Positions 42,124-51,773 are shown, counted from the first letter of the stretch. The stretch: 64,000 bases of DNA from Brucellaceae bacterium (GCA_020637775.1 JACKJV010000012.1:28812-92811); one strand, 5' to 3'. Made by a program: numbers and translations. The notes: a model not told the origin generated them from the letters alone.

Positions 42124-43272
42124 ATGTTTGGCAACCTGTCCCGCAACGACTGGCTACTGCTGCTCGGCTTCTCGGTCGTCGTGCTGATCAGCCCCTGGAC
42201 CCTGACGCCGCTCGGCGCCGGCTATCCCGCCCTTTTGCAGAAGTTCTGCATCTTCGGCATCTTCGCCATGGGCTTCAACATCCTGTTCGGCCTGACCGGC
42301 TATCTCTCCTTCGGGCATGCCGCCTTCCTGGGTGTCGGCTCCTACGCCGCCGTCTGGTCGTTCAAGCTCTTTACCATGAACGTCATTCCCGCGGTCATCT
42401 TCGGCGTCCTGTTCGCCGGGCTCTTTGCGGTGCTCATCGGCTATGTCAGCCTCAGGCGGTCGGGCATCTATTTCTCGATCCTGACCCTGGCCTTCGCGCA
42501 GATGAGCTACAATCTCGCCTATTCGGTGCTGACGCCGATCACCAACGGCGAAACCGGCCTGCAACTGACCCTTCAGGATCCGCGCATCATCGACAATGCC
42601 TTCTCCACCCCCGGTGAAGGCCTGCCGGCAACCAATTTCTTCGGCATCGAGACGAGCGGATATCCCGGCTTCTATTTCTGCGCCGTGGCGCTGATCATCT
42701 GCTTCTTCCTGACCCTGCGCATCTTCCGTTCGCCCTTCGGCATGATGCTGCGCGCCATCAAGTCGAACCAGAACCGCATGCGCTACACCGGCTTCAACAC
42801 CCGGCCCTACCTGCTCACCGCCTTCGTCATCTCCGGCATGTATGCCGGGCTGGCCGGCTCGCTGATGGCCGTCACCGACCCCCTTGCAGGCGCCGAGCGC
42901 ATGCAGTGGACAGCTTCAGGCGAGGTCGTGCTGATGACCATCCTGGGCGGCGCGGGAACGCTGATCGGGCCCATTCTCGGCGCCGGCGTCATCAAGTATT
43001 TCGAGAACATCTTCTCGTCCTTCAACGACCGAATCCTCGAACAGGTCTTCTCCTTCCTGCCCGAAACGGCGCGCGAGATCAGCGTCTGGATCACCGGCCT
43101 GTTCGTCGGCGACGGCTGGCACCTGACGCTCGGCGTTGTCTTCATGCTGATCGTCATCTTCCTGCCCGGCGGCATCATGGAAGGCATCCAGCGTATCTAT
43201 CGCCGCCTTGGTGGCGGGTCCGGCCCAGGCGCCGGCGCCCCCGACACGGCAGCCGCCCAGCCCGCGGAGTGA
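42124..43272 (+). CDS. ABC transporter permease, LivM type
   Basis: The 382-residue permease has about ten helices, with [25 protein letters not shown] and the EAA-like cytoplasmic loop [25 protein letters not shown], then [17 protein letters not shown]. The tail is Gly/Ala/Pro-rich. It is the partner of the LivH-type subunit. Confidence 0.93.
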   Translation: MFGNLSRNDWLLLLGFSVVVLISPWTLTPLGAGYPALLQKFCIFGIFAMGFNILFGLTGYLSFGHAAFLGVGSYAAVWSFKLFTMNVIPAVIFGVLFAGLFAVLIGYVSLRRSGIYFSILTLAFAQMSYNLAYSVLTPITNGETGLQLTLQDPRIIDNAFSTPGEGLPATNFFGIETSGYPGFYFCAVALIICFFLTLRIFRSPFGMMLRAIKSNQNRMRYTGFNTRPYLLTAFVISGMYAGLAGSLMAVTDPLAGAERMQWTASGEVVLMTILGGAGTLIGPILGAGVIKYFENIFSSFNDRILEQVFSFLPETAREISVWITGLFVGDGWHLTLGVVFMLIVIFLPGGIMEGIQRIYRRLGGGSGPGAGAPDTAAAQPAE

Positions 43273-43276
43273 GAAC

Positions 43277-44047
43277 ATGACAACAGCAAGCGAAAACATC
43301 GTTCTTCACGTCGCCGACGTCTCCAAGAGCTTCGGCGGGCTGAAAGCCCTGTCCGACGTGGATCTGCAGGTGCGCGAGGGCACGGTGCATGCCATCATCG
43401 GCCCCAACGGCGCCGGCAAGTCGACGTTACTCAATGTCTGTATCGGCCGGCTGAAGCCGACCGAGGGGCATGTCGTCTTCAACGGCCAGACGCTCGACCA
43501 GCACGAACCGCACGAGATCAACCAGCTTGGCGTCAGCCGCGTGTTCCAGACGCCCGAGATCTTCACCGACCTCACGCTGCTGGACAATGTCATGATCCCG
43601 GCTTTCGCCAAACGCGACGGCGCCTTCCGCTTCAACGCCATGGCCGCCCTCTCCGCCCAGGACGATGTGCGCGCGGAGGCGGAGGAAACGCTGCGCGACA
43701 TCGGCCTCTTCGAGATGCGCCACCAGATCGCCGGCAGCCTGTCGCGCGGCGACAAGCGGCGCCTGGAAATGGCGATGTGCCTGATCCAGAAACCCAAGCT
43801 GCTGCTGCTCGACGAACCGACGGCCGGCATGGCGCGCCACGACACCAACATGACCATCGACCTGCTCAACCGGATCAAGAAACGCGGCATGACAAAGGTG
43901 ATCATTGAACACGACATGCATGTCGTGTTTTCTCTTGCAGATCGCATCAGCGTTCTGGCCCAGGGCCGAATCATCGCGGAAGGCACGCCTGAAGAGGTGC
44001 GCAACAATCCGAAGGTGAAGGAAGCCTATCTCGGGGAGGAGCACTGA
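43277..44047 (+). CDS. ABC transporter ATP-binding protein, LivG type
   Basis: The 256-residue ATPase has Walker A GPNGAGKSTLLN, Walker B LLLLDEPTAG and a non-standard signature LSRGDKRRLEMAM in place of LSGGQ, as is usual in LivG proteins. It starts at 43277, 4 bases after the livM-like stop; upstream in-frame sequence overlaps that gene and is not used. It overlaps the next ATPase by one base. Confidence 0.93.
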   Translation: MTTASENIVLHVADVSKSFGGLKALSDVDLQVREGTVHAIIGPNGAGKSTLLNVCIGRLKPTEGHVVFNGQTLDQHEPHEINQLGVSRVFQTPEIFTDLTLLDNVMIPAFAKRDGAFRFNAMAALSAQDDVRAEAEETLRDIGLFEMRHQIAGSLSRGDKRRLEMAMCLIQKPKLLLLDEPTAGMARHDTNMTIDLLNRIKKRGMTKVIIEHDMHVVFSLADRISVLAQGRIIAEGTPEEVRNNPKVKEAYLGEEH

Positions 44048-44814
44048 TGAACATGGCAGCCGTTGGAGACCTGGAAGGGGAGAGCGTAGCCTTGAACGAG
44101 AAATCCGCATCACCCTATTTCAGCGTCAGGGACATCCACGCCTACTATGGCGAATCCTATATCGTTCAGGGCGTATCCTTCGACATCGCCAAGGGAGAGG
44201 TCCTCTCGCTTCTCGGCCGCAACGGTGCCGGCAAGACGTCGACGCTGCGCACACTGGCCCGCGTGGAGACACCGGCGCTCAGATCAGGCGAAATCTGGCT
44301 CGATGGCAAGCCGCTGCACGCCATGCGCGCCTTCGAGGCCGCGGGCGAAGGCGTCCAGCTCGTGCCGGAGGACCGGCGCATCATCGGCGGCCTCACCGTC
44401 GAGGAAAACCTGATCCTGGCCCAGGTGACCGAGCCGAAGGGCTGGCCGATCGAGAAGATCTACGAGCATTTCCCGCGGCTGGCCGAACGGCGCAACCAGG
44501 AAGCGACCACCATGTCCGGTGGCGAGCAGCAGATGCTCGCCGTGGCCCGCGCGCTGGCCCGCGACCTGAAAATCCTTTTCCTCGACGAGCCCTATGAAGG
44601 TCTTGCGCCGGTCATCGTGCAGGAAATCGAGAAGATCGTGCAGCAGATCCGCGACATTGGCATCACCACCATCATCGTGGAGCAGAATGCCGTGGCCGCG
44701 CTGCGCCTTTCCGACCGCGCGGTCATCATGGATACCGGCCAGGTCGTCTTCCAGGGCACGGCGAAGGAAGTCCTCGAAAACGAGGAATTGCGGCACGAAT
44801 ATCTCGCCATCTGA
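44047..44814 (+). CDS. ABC transporter ATP-binding protein, LivF type
   Basis: The 255-residue ATPase has Walker A GRNGAGKTSTLR, signature TMSGGEQQMLAVARAL and Walker B LFLDEPYEGLAP. It is the last gene of the importer operon. It starts with TGATG overlap to livG, and a strong terminator follows. Confidence 0.93.
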   Translation: MNMAAVGDLEGESVALNEKSASPYFSVRDIHAYYGESYIVQGVSFDIAKGEVLSLLGRNGAGKTSTLRTLARVETPALRSGEIWLDGKPLHAMRAFEAAGEGVQLVPEDRRIIGGLTVEENLILAQVTEPKGWPIEKIYEHFPRLAERRNQEATTMSGGEQQMLAVARALARDLKILFLDEPYEGLAPVIVQEIEKIVQQIRDIGITTIIVEQNAVAALRLSDRAVIMDTGQVVFQGTAKEVLENEELRHEYLAI

Positions 44815-44841
44815 CCCCTTCTCTAGATGCGGCGGACAGGA

Positions 44842-44870
44842 AAAAGGCCCGGAAACGCTCCGGGCCTTTT
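44842..44870 (+). terminator. Bidirectional terminator after the importer operon
   Basis: AAAAGGCCCGGA pairs perfectly with TCCGGGCCTTTT around a 5-base loop. It serves the plus-strand operon and the convergent ATP12 operon. Confidence 0.9.
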
Positions 44871-44924
44871 CATGTGCTGCATTGGCAAATGGCGTCAGGA
44901 CTCGGAAATGACTCGCGAATCCCT

Positions 44925-45710
44925 TCAGGCGATCGCGTCAAGAAGGCGCCATGCGGCTTCCATTTCCCGCTCCCGCGCCTTGCGCCGCGCCGTTGCTTCG
45001 GCGTCTTCGCCCCACAATTCGATATTCCAGTCCTCGTCCACATGCGCGGCCGTCCAGGCCTGCTGCCATGTCAGGCCGCCACCGGCCGCCGCCAGCGCCA
45101 GCAGCGCAGAACCGGTCAACGTGGTCATGGAATGCAGCGCAGCCAGGCGGAACGGATCGTCGAAGCCGCGCAGGTGAATGCCCACGGCGCCGATGCTCTC
45201 GCCCGGCTGGTCGACATGCATCACGCCTTCAGCCAGGACGAACCGCGCGCCAAGCGCGCGCTCCACCCATTCCAGCACCGGATCCCAGATTTCGGTCTGC
45301 CGCGCCACAAGACGCTCCGGCGTGCCGGCGCGGTAGCACAGGAGGTCCGACGAGGAGAAGCGCTGGATGTCCTCGGCCACCGCCTGCATGTCCGCCGCCA
45401 CGCCATCAATGGCGGTATTGGCCAGCCGGGTGACCGGCATGGTCATCGGGTTGATGGTCTCGCCCTGCGCACCGTATTCGTCAGCGACGAGCCTGGCGGC
45501 GGCTTCCGTCGGCAGGATCATGCCATGGCGGCCGGGCGTACGCACCAACCGTCCGTCCAGCGTCACGGCGAACCCCTCGCCTTCGGCTGCCACGCCGGCC
45601 TCCGTGTAGAAACGCTTGGGCAGCGGCTTGAGCATCTGCTTTTGCGCGCGCCGCGCCGGATCGGGATCGGACAGCCTGCCCGCGTCGAGGTCGTTGAGGA
45701 TATCGCGCAT
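44925..45710 (-). CDS. ATP12 family F1-ATPase assembly chaperone
   Basis: The 261-residue protein begins MRDILNDLDAGRLSDPDPAR and has the ATP12 core: FAVTLDGRLVRTPGRHGMIL, ADEYGAQGETINPMTMPVTRLANTAID and DLLCYRAGTPERLVARQ. In mitochondria ATP12 helps assemble F1 alpha; the alphaproteobacterial homologues are thought to do the same. It is the last gene of a run with the HAD protein, EamA, RluC and CrcB. Confidence 0.92.
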   Translation of the reverse strand: MRDILNDLDAGRLSDPDPARRAQKQMLKPLPKRFYTEAGVAAEGEGFAVTLDGRLVRTPGRHGMILPTEAAARLVADEYGAQGETINPMTMPVTRLANTAIDGVAADMQAVAEDIQRFSSSDLLCYRAGTPERLVARQTEIWDPVLEWVERALGARFVLAEGVMHVDQPGESIGAVGIHLRGFDDPFRLAALHSMTTLTGSALLALAAAGGGLTWQQAWTAAHVDEDWNIELWGEDAEATARRKAREREMEAAWRLLDAIA

Positions 45711-45724
45711 CGCGAGACCTTTCG

Positions 45725-46372
45725 TCAGAGATGGTTGAGCAGGCCGGACGGATGGACGAGCACGTCCTGCGCCCCGTGCTGGCGCAGCGCATCGGCGGTA
45801 CTGTAGCCCCAGGCCACGCCAATGGCACCGGCCTTCGCCGAGCGCGCCATCTGCATATCGTAAATCGCATCGCCGACGACAAGGGTGTCCTGCGGATCGA
45901 TTCCGGTTTCCGCGCAGCATTCCAGCACCATGGCCGGATGCGGCTTGGAAGGACAATCATCCGCGGTGCGCACGGTCAGGAAATGTGCGCCGAAACCGTG
46001 CGTCTCGAAGACGGCCGTCACGCCGCGGCGCGATTTCCCCGTCACCATCCCGATCAGCACATCGTCGCGCGCGGCGAGGCCGGCGATCAGCTCGCCAATG
46101 CCGTCATAGAGATTTTCGCGGAATTCCGCCTCGGCGCGCATTGCCACGAAATGGTGCTTGTAGCGCTGCACCAATGCGCCAATCGCCTCGTCCACCTCCC
46201 GCGCCAGCAGGCGTGCAATGGCCAGATCGAGCGACAGGCCGATCACGCCGCGCGTCGCGTCAGGCGCCGGCAGCGGCAACGCGGCCTCGGCAAAGGTGCG
46301 TTCCATGCAGCCATGGATCAGCCCCGCGCTGTCCACAAGCGTACCGTCGCAGTCAAACAGGATCAGTTTCAC
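45725..46372 (-). CDS. HAD-superfamily hydrolase, phosphoglycolate phosphatase-like
   Basis: The 215-residue hydrolase begins VKLILFDCDGTLVDS, motif I with nucleophile Asp7. It has TGKSRRGV (motif II region), PSKPHPAMV (motif III Lys) and VVGDAIYDMQMA (motif IV). The start is a GTG at 46372 that overlaps the EamA stop. The substrate is likely a phosphorylated small molecule, not known. Confidence 0.88.
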   Translation of the reverse strand: MKLILFDCDGTLVDSAGLIHGCMERTFAEAALPLPAPDATRGVIGLSLDLAIARLLAREVDEAIGALVQRYKHHFVAMRAEAEFRENLYDGIGELIAGLAARDDVLIGMVTGKSRRGVTAVFETHGFGAHFLTVRTADDCPSKPHPAMVLECCAETGIDPQDTLVVGDAIYDMQMARSAKAGAIGVAWGYSTADALRQHGAQDVLVHPSGLLNHL

Positions 46373-47295
46373 GCCATGTCTCCGATGCTTCGCCGTCCCG
46401 GCCTGTTGACCAGCACCAGTCCTGCCCCGATCAGGCCGAGCGCCAGGCCGATCTGCGGACTGAGCGGCTCGCCCAGCAAAAGCGCACTCGCGGTCACGCC
46501 GGTCAGCGGGGTGAGAAAGGCAAAGCTTGAAAGGCTGGCCGCAGAATAGCGCTGCACCATGCGGAAGAAGGCCAGGTAGGTGATCGAGACGATGAACAGC
46601 GCCTGGAAGGCCAGGGTCGCGCTGGGAAGCCAGCCGACATCGCGCAAGGCCGGCCCGCCAAGCGGAATGAAGGGCAGTGTCACCAGGGCCGAAACCCCGA
46701 GCTGGTAGAGCATGCTCTTTTCCGGTGGCGCATCGGCCAGCCGCGTCATCTTGACGACCAGCACGGTCGCCGCCCAGCACAGCGCGGCGCCGAAGACCAT
46801 CAGATCCCCCAGAAGCGCGAAGCGCGAGGGCAGCGTCACCTTGTCGGCAAAGACCAGCGCCACCCCGCCAAAGGCCAGCGCCATGCCGGCAAGCTTGCGC
46901 CACGAAAGCCGCTCCAGCCCCAGCAGGTGACCGCCCGCCAGCACCCAGAACGGCATGGAATTGAAGATCAGCACCCCGCGCGCGACATTGGTGATGTCCA
47001 TGGCCAGGAACAGAAGGATGAACTCCACCGAGAAGAACAGTCCGGCCAGCAGGCCCGGCCACAGCGTCCCGTCCTTCGCCGAAAGCGGAATGCCACGCCA
47101 CCGGCACCAGCCGGCGATGCACAGCGCACCGACGGCGGAGCGGATGAAACACTGCATCAGCGGACTGTAGCCGGTATTGGCCACCTTCATCGCCACCTGG
47201 CTCAGCCCCCAGCAGGAGGTCAGCACCACCATCAGAACCATGGCACCCGGCGTGAGCACCCGCGCGGCATTGGGGTGAAGCGCACCCGTGCTCAT
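46369..47295 (-). CDS. EamA/DMT family transporter
   Basis: The 308-residue protein has ten helices in two EamA halves: SCWGLSQVAMKVANTGYSPL at the start and ITYLAFFRMVQRYSAASLSS, LTPLTGVTASALLLGE in the second. It belongs to the drug/metabolite exporters; the substrate is unknown. It starts at 47295, overlapping the RluC stop in ATGA, and overlaps the HAD start at its own end. Confidence 0.9.
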   Translation of the reverse strand: MSTGALHPNAARVLTPGAMVLMVVLTSCWGLSQVAMKVANTGYSPLMQCFIRSAVGALCIAGWCRWRGIPLSAKDGTLWPGLLAGLFFSVEFILLFLAMDITNVARGVLIFNSMPFWVLAGGHLLGLERLSWRKLAGMALAFGGVALVFADKVTLPSRFALLGDLMVFGAALCWAATVLVVKMTRLADAPPEKSMLYQLGVSALVTLPFIPLGGPALRDVGWLPSATLAFQALFIVSITYLAFFRMVQRYSAASLSSFAFLTPLTGVTASALLLGEPLSPQIGLALGLIGAGLVLVNRPGRRSIGDMA

Positions 47296-48281
47296 GACCC
47301 GGCCGCCGCCTCGTCGAAGCCGAGCAGGTTCCAGCTTTGCACCATGTGCGGCGGCATCGGCGCCGTCACGTCGATCATGCCCGTGCCGTCCGGATGCGGG
47401 ATGACGATGCGCCGCGCGTGAAGGTGCAGCCGGTTCTGGATGCCGCCGGGAAATTCCCAGTTCTGGTCCGCCTCGAAATATTTCGGATCGCCGATGATCG
47501 GACAGCCGATATGAGCCGCATGAACGCGAAGCTGATGTGTCCGCCCGGTATAGGGCTCCATTTCCAGCCAGCTCAGGTTCTGCCCCGCCTGGTCGACCAC
47601 CCGGAAATGCGACACCGCGTGGTCCGCGCCGGCCTCGCCATGGCGGGCAATGCGCATGCGGTCGCCATCGGGCGTCGCCTCTTTCACCAGCCAGGTGGAA
47701 ATCCGCCCTTCCGGCTTCCTCGGCACGCCCTTGACCAGCGCCCAATAGGTCTTCTTCGTCTCCCGTTCACGAAAGGCCGTGGTCAGCTTGACCGCTGCCC
47801 CGCGCGTGCGCGCCACGACCAGGATGCCGGACGTGTCCCGGTCGATCCGGTGGACGAGGCGCGGCTTTTCGCCCTTCGGGCTTCGCCAGGCGTCGAGCAT
47901 GCCGTCGACGTGACGGGTCACGCCCGAGCCGCCCTGCACGGCCAGGCCCGACGGCTTGTTGAACACGAAAATCTTGTTGTCCTCGTAGAGCAGCATCTTG
48001 GACAGCACCGCGCCATCGCCCTGGTCGCGCATCGTGCGTGCGGTCAGCGGCCCGCCACCATTCCCCTTGAGGTCGGCGCCCAGCGGCGGAATGCGCACCA
48101 CCTGCCCGGCTGCAAGGCGCGTTTCGGACTTCACCCTTCCGCCATCCACACGCACCTGGCCGGTGCGAAGCAGCTTCTGCAGGGCGCCGAAGCCAAGCCC
48201 CGGCACATGCAGCTTGAACCACCGGTCCAGCCGCATGCCGTTCTCGTCCTCGCTTACCGTCACCTGTTCAACGCCGGCCAT
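47292..48281 (-). CDS. RluA/RluC family 23S rRNA pseudouridine synthase
   Basis: The 329-residue enzyme has an N-terminal S4 domain (RLDRWFKLHVPGLGFGALQKLL) and the pseudouridine synthase core: VHRIDRDTSGILVVA (catalytic Asp), YTGRTHQLRVHAAHIGCPIIGDPKY. The order next to CrcB and the HAD protein is common in rhizobia and supports RluC, which modifies 23S rRNA at positions 955, 2504 and 2580 in E. coli. Confidence 0.9.
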   Translation of the reverse strand: MAGVEQVTVSEDENGMRLDRWFKLHVPGLGFGALQKLLRTGQVRVDGGRVKSETRLAAGQVVRIPPLGADLKGNGGGPLTARTMRDQGDGAVLSKMLLYEDNKIFVFNKPSGLAVQGGSGVTRHVDGMLDAWRSPKGEKPRLVHRIDRDTSGILVVARTRGAAVKLTTAFRERETKKTYWALVKGVPRKPEGRISTWLVKEATPDGDRMRIARHGEAGADHAVSHFRVVDQAGQNLSWLEMEPYTGRTHQLRVHAAHIGCPIIGDPKYFEADQNWEFPGGIQNRLHLHARRIVIPHPDGTGMIDVTAPMPPHMVQSWNLLGFDEAAAGS

Positions 48282-48315
48282 AACCTGTCCTCATTCGCCA
48301 GAAGCGCCGCCCATA

Positions 48316-48699
48316 TCACCCTGCAACACTTCTTGCGAGCCACAAACCGGTAAAAAGCGCCGCGATGGACAGCGCAACCGACCCGAAAACATACATCGCC
48401 GCCGCCAGGCCCTGACCCCGCTCCCACAGCACGGCCACATCAAGCGAGAAGGCGGAAAACGTGGTGAAGCCGCCAAGCAGCCCCGTCGCCACGAACAGGC
48501 GCAACTCGTTGCTGCTGCCGCCGCTGCGCCGCGTCAGCCAGGCAATGAAAAGCCCCATGACGAAGGAACCCGCGATGTTCACGGCCATGGTGCCATGCGG
48601 AAAACCCGGCCCGGCGAGGCGCAGAAGGGCCTGGCCTGTCAGATGCCTCAGAGATGCGCCGATGGCCCCGCCAAGGGCAACGAGAAACAGATGCAGCAT
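48316..48699 (-). CDS. crcB: Fluoride ion exporter CrcB/Fluc
   Basis: The 127-residue channel has four helices, NIAGSFVMGLF and GGFTTFSAFSLD, both needed for the fluoride path in Fluc dimers. It begins MLHLFLVALGGAIGASLRHLTG. The frame extends upstream to 48789 but 48699 gives the family N-terminus. I do not see a fluoride riboswitch in front. Confidence 0.93.
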   Translation of the reverse strand: MLHLFLVALGGAIGASLRHLTGQALLRLAGPGFPHGTMAVNIAGSFVMGLFIAWLTRRSGGSSNELRLFVATGLLGGFTTFSAFSLDVAVLWERGQGLAAAMYVFGSVALSIAALFTGLWLARSVAG

Positions 48700-48816
48700 G
48701 GACCTGTTGATAAACGTTTCTCCACCTGCGGTGAAGCACTGAATGCTGTCGACCTTGTCTCGACAATCCCCGGCCACACGGATAACCACAACCCTGTGGG
48801 CTTCATGGGGGATTTG

Positions 48817-49278
48817 ATGTTACCGAAAATTGCAGCACTTGCGATGGCTTGCACCACCCTGGCCGGGTGTGGAACCATGGTTCGCGGCACCACCGAGGAT
48901 GTCCGCATCCTGGTCGAACCGGACGACGCCACCGTGACGACAAGTCTCGGCCACCGGTGCAACGCCATGCCCTGCACCGTAAATGTCGCCCGGCGCGACC
49001 AGTTTACCGTCACCGCCAGCAAGGAGGGCTACGTCACGGAAAGCGTTGACGTGGGCACGAAGGTCTCGGGCGGCGGCGCGGCAGGGTTTGCAGGCAACAT
49101 CGTGGCGGGCGGCGTCGTCGGCATGGGCGTGGACGTGGCCACCGGCGCCGCGCTGGATCACACACCCAACCCGGTCGTCATCAAGCTGCGGCTTCAGGGC
49201 GCGGAACCGGCCGCGGCCGAACCGCCCCGTCCCATGCCGGACAAGAGGCCACGCCGCGGGAATGTCCCGGTTTCGTGA
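48817..49278 (+). CDS. Predicted lipoprotein with PEGA-like domain
   Basis: The 153-residue protein begins MLPKIAALAMACTTLAGCGT, a type II signal with lipobox LAGC. The mature part has VRILVEPDDATVTTSLGHRC, CTVNVARRDQFTVTASKEGY, similar to PEGA-type repeats, then a glycine-rich helix and a Pro/Arg-rich tail. GGGGGA precedes the ATG at 48817. The function is unknown. Confidence 0.75.
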   Translation: MLPKIAALAMACTTLAGCGTMVRGTTEDVRILVEPDDATVTTSLGHRCNAMPCTVNVARRDQFTVTASKEGYVTESVDVGTKVSGGGAAGFAGNIVAGGVVGMGVDVATGAALDHTPNPVVIKLRLQGAEPAAAEPPRPMPDKRPRRGNVPVS

Positions 49279-49305
49279 TGGGCGCGCCAGACCTGGCCGG
49301 AGCGT

Positions 49306-49833
49306 TCAATCGGCCAGGACATCCTGCACGAATGCGGCGAGGGCTTCCCAGTCGGTATATTCGTGGTCCTCGGATGTATCCACATCGCCGCCTTCCTTTG
49401 CCGCGATATGGCGCATGAGCAAGCGCTTCAGGAAATCGTATTTCGTGTAACGCAGCGCCCCGGCGGCATGGTGGACGGCGGCGGGATGCCAGCCTGTTTC
49501 CGCGAAAAACGCGTCCGCCATTGCCGCCACCTCGCGCTTTTCCGCCTCGAACTGCGACGCCATGCCCAGCGAGACCGACACGAAGGCGGTCTTGCGCCCG
49601 TTCAAGGCATTGGCGTGATCCGCGATCCACTGCACGAAGGGCGCGGGAAACCGCCCGATATGGATAGGCGCCGCCGCGATCAGCGCATCGGCCATGGCGA
49701 CGTCGACATCCTCCAGGTCCGCCGCGTCATAGACGGTCACGTCGTGGCCCAGGCTCTGCACGGTACCGGCCACATGCCGGGCGATCTTGCGTGTCTGGCC
49801 TTCCACCGTGGCGTAGATGACGATCACATGCAT
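49306..49833 (-). CDS. Flavodoxin-domain protein (HemG-like)
   Basis: The 175-residue protein begins MHVIVIYATVEGQTRKIARH, an FMN-binding flavodoxin loop, and has AAPIHIGRFPAPFVQWIADHA and RYTKYDFLKRLLMRHIA, as in HemG protoporphyrinogen oxidases and their relatives. It may function in haem synthesis or in another quinone-linked redox step; the exact role is inferred. Confidence 0.8.
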   Translation of the reverse strand: MHVIVIYATVEGQTRKIARHVAGTVQSLGHDVTVYDAADLEDVDVAMADALIAAAPIHIGRFPAPFVQWIADHANALNGRKTAFVSVSLGMASQFEAEKREVAAMADAFFAETGWHPAAVHHAAGALRYTKYDFLKRLLMRHIAAKEGGDVDTSEDHEYTDWEALAAFVQDVLAD

Positions 49834-49845
49834 GGCATATCTCCC

Positions 49846-50127
49846 TCAGCAGACCTGGGTTTCGCAGGCCAGGAAACGGAACGGGCCTTCGGTGGATTCG
49901 CGCACCGCATCGAACCGGCGTCCGTCCCGGCACTGGATGCGCGCTTCCTGCGCCGGCTTGCCGCCGAGATCGCCTTCCCGGGCGTTGAGGAAATACTCCA
50001 CCTCGCAATCCAGCTCGCCCGCCGCCTGCGAACTGATCTCCTTGAGCCACGGATAGTCGGTCTGGGCAAAAGCACCGGCGGTGCCGGCGATGACGAAAAC
50101 CGATACGAGGGCTGCGGACAGTCTCAT
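49846..50127 (-). CDS. Small exported hypothetical protein
   Basis: The 93-residue protein has a signal peptide (MRLSAALVSVFVIAGTAGAFAQ) and a mature domain with three cysteines (LDCEVEYFL, RIQCRDGRR, LACETQVC), likely disulphide-bonded. AGGAGG precedes the ATG. It is followed 12 bases later by the flavodoxin gene. Family not recognised. Confidence 0.7.
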   Translation of the reverse strand: MRLSAALVSVFVIAGTAGAFAQTDYPWLKEISSQAAGELDCEVEYFLNAREGDLGGKPAQEARIQCRDGRRFDAVRESTEGPFRFLACETQVC

Positions 50128-50191
50128 GGTGAGCCTCCTTTGACCTTTGGCAACAACTGCCAGACAAGGCGGACCCGCGCCTTGACCGGCG

Positions 50192-50434
50192 TCAATCGCC
50201 AGCCTGCCGCCGGCCGCGCGCACCGGCAAGCTTGACCGCGATCAGAGCAAAGGGCCAGACGTGCCAGAGAATGTCGAACCAGTCGATGGGCCGGAACGGA
50301 TGTCCCTCGATCAGCCAGCGGGCCTTCTCGACGAGATGCGGTTCCGGCAGGAAGGGTGCGCCGCCGATCAGCACCGCGATGATGATGAGCGTGGGCCATG
50401 GAATCGCTCCGATGAGATCAGCCAGCCTGGTCAT
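50192..50434 (-). CDS. Small membrane protein
   Basis: The 80-residue protein begins MTRLADLIGAIPWPTLIIIA, with a first helix near residues 12-28 and a second near 53-69 (FDILWHVWPFALIAVKLAG), then a basic end. I do not recognise the family. It lies just downstream of rarA. Confidence 0.6.
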   Translation of the reverse strand: MTRLADLIGAIPWPTLIIIAVLIGGAPFLPEPHLVEKARWLIEGHPFRPIDWFDILWHVWPFALIAVKLAGARGRRQAGD

Positions 50435-50451
50435 GCCATGTCCTTCCGCGA

Positions 50452-51765
50452 TCAGCCCTTGCGCTCGCGCCGGAGTCTGGCCCACCAGTCCAGCCGCTTG
50501 CGGATTTCACGTTCGAATCCCCGGTCGGGCGGATTGTAGTAGCTTTGCCGTCCCATCGCCTCGGGAAAATAATCCTGCCCGGAAAAGGCGTCCGGCTCAT
50601 CATGGTCGTAGCGATAGCCGGAACCGTAGCCCTCTTCCTTCATCAGCCGCGTCGGTGCGTTGAGGATATGCGCCGGCGGCAGCAGCGAGCCGTGCTCCCT
50701 TGCCGCGCGCATGGCCGCCTTGTGCGCCACGTAGACGGCATTGGATTTCGGCGCGGTCGCGAGATAGACGCAGGCTTGCACCAGCGCCAGTTCGCCTTCC
50801 GGCGAACCGAGGAAATCATAGGCATCCTTGGCCGCGTTGGCGATGACCAGCGCCTGGGGGTCTGCAAGCCCGATATCCTCCACCGCCATGCGCACCAGCC
50901 GGCGCGCCACGAACAGCGGCGTTTCACCGGCATCCAGCATCCGCGAGAGATAATAGAGCGCGGCATCGGGATCCGACCCGCGCACCGATTTGTGCAGCGC
51001 CGAAATCAGGTTGTAATGGCCGTCCTGGCTCTTGTCATAGACCGGCGCGCGGCGCTGCACCACGCGCTGCAGCCCTTCCTGGTCGAACACCTCGCCCTCC
51101 CCGGCGGCCCGCCAGACCTCCTCGGCCAGCGTCAGCACCGCGCGCCCGTCACCATCGGCCATGCGGATCAGCGACGCCCGCGCGCCCTCGTCCAGCGGCA
51201 GCGCCCTTGCCTCGGTCTTCTCCGCCCGCTCCAGCAGATGTTCCAGGCTCGCCGCATCATGCGGCTTGAAGCTCAGCACCCGGGCCCGTGAAAGAAGCGC
51301 CGCGTTGAGCTCGAAGGAAGGGTTTTCCGTCGTCGCACCGACAAGAATGACCGTGCCGTCTTCCATGACCGGCAGGAAACTGTCCTGCTGGGCACGGTTG
51401 AACCGGTGGATTTCATCGACGAACAGCAGGGTCTGCCGGCCATTGCCGCGCCGCATCCGGGCTGTATCGAAAACCTTCTTGAGATCCGCCACACCGGAGA
51501 AGATGGCCGAGATCTGCTCGAAGGCGAGATCGGTCTCGCCCGCCAGCAGCCGGGCCACGGTGGTCTTGCCGGTGCCCGGCGGCCCCCAGAAGATCATCGA
51601 GCCGAGCGAACCGGAACGGATCATGCGTGTGAGCACGCCATCCGGCCCGGTCAGGTGGTCCTGTCCCGTCACATCGGCCAGGCTTGCCGGACGCAACCGG
51701 TCGGCCAGCGGGCGTCCCGTCCGTGCTTCCTGCGCCTGCGGCTGGTCTGAGAACAGGTCGGCCAT
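50452..51765 (-). CDS. rarA: Replication-associated recombination protein A (RarA/MgsA)
   Basis: The 437-residue AAA+ ATPase begins MADLFSDQPQAQEARTGRPL. It has Walker A GPPGTGKTTVARLL, FVDEIHRFNRAQQD and ATTENPSFELN, then the tetramerisation domain (DPDAALYYLSRMLDAGE) and GSLLPPAHILNAPTRLMK. It acts at stalled replication forks. The frame is open to 52380, but 51765 is the family start. degP lies 8 bases upstream. Confidence 0.95.
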   Translation of the reverse strand: MADLFSDQPQAQEARTGRPLADRLRPASLADVTGQDHLTGPDGVLTRMIRSGSLGSMIFWGPPGTGKTTVARLLAGETDLAFEQISAIFSGVADLKKVFDTARMRRGNGRQTLLFVDEIHRFNRAQQDSFLPVMEDGTVILVGATTENPSFELNAALLSRARVLSFKPHDAASLEHLLERAEKTEARALPLDEGARASLIRMADGDGRAVLTLAEEVWRAAGEGEVFDQEGLQRVVQRRAPVYDKSQDGHYNLISALHKSVRGSDPDAALYYLSRMLDAGETPLFVARRLVRMAVEDIGLADPQALVIANAAKDAYDFLGSPEGELALVQACVYLATAPKSNAVYVAHKAAMRAAREHGSLLPPAHILNAPTRLMKEEGYGSGYRYDHDEPDAFSGQDYFPEAMGRQSYYNPPDRGFEREIRKRLDWWARLRRERKG

Positions 51766-51773
51766 GGAAGCGG

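Noticed and set aside
48700..48816. Fluoride riboswitch in front of crcB
   Set aside because: I could not find the conserved core of the crcB motif in the upstream bases.
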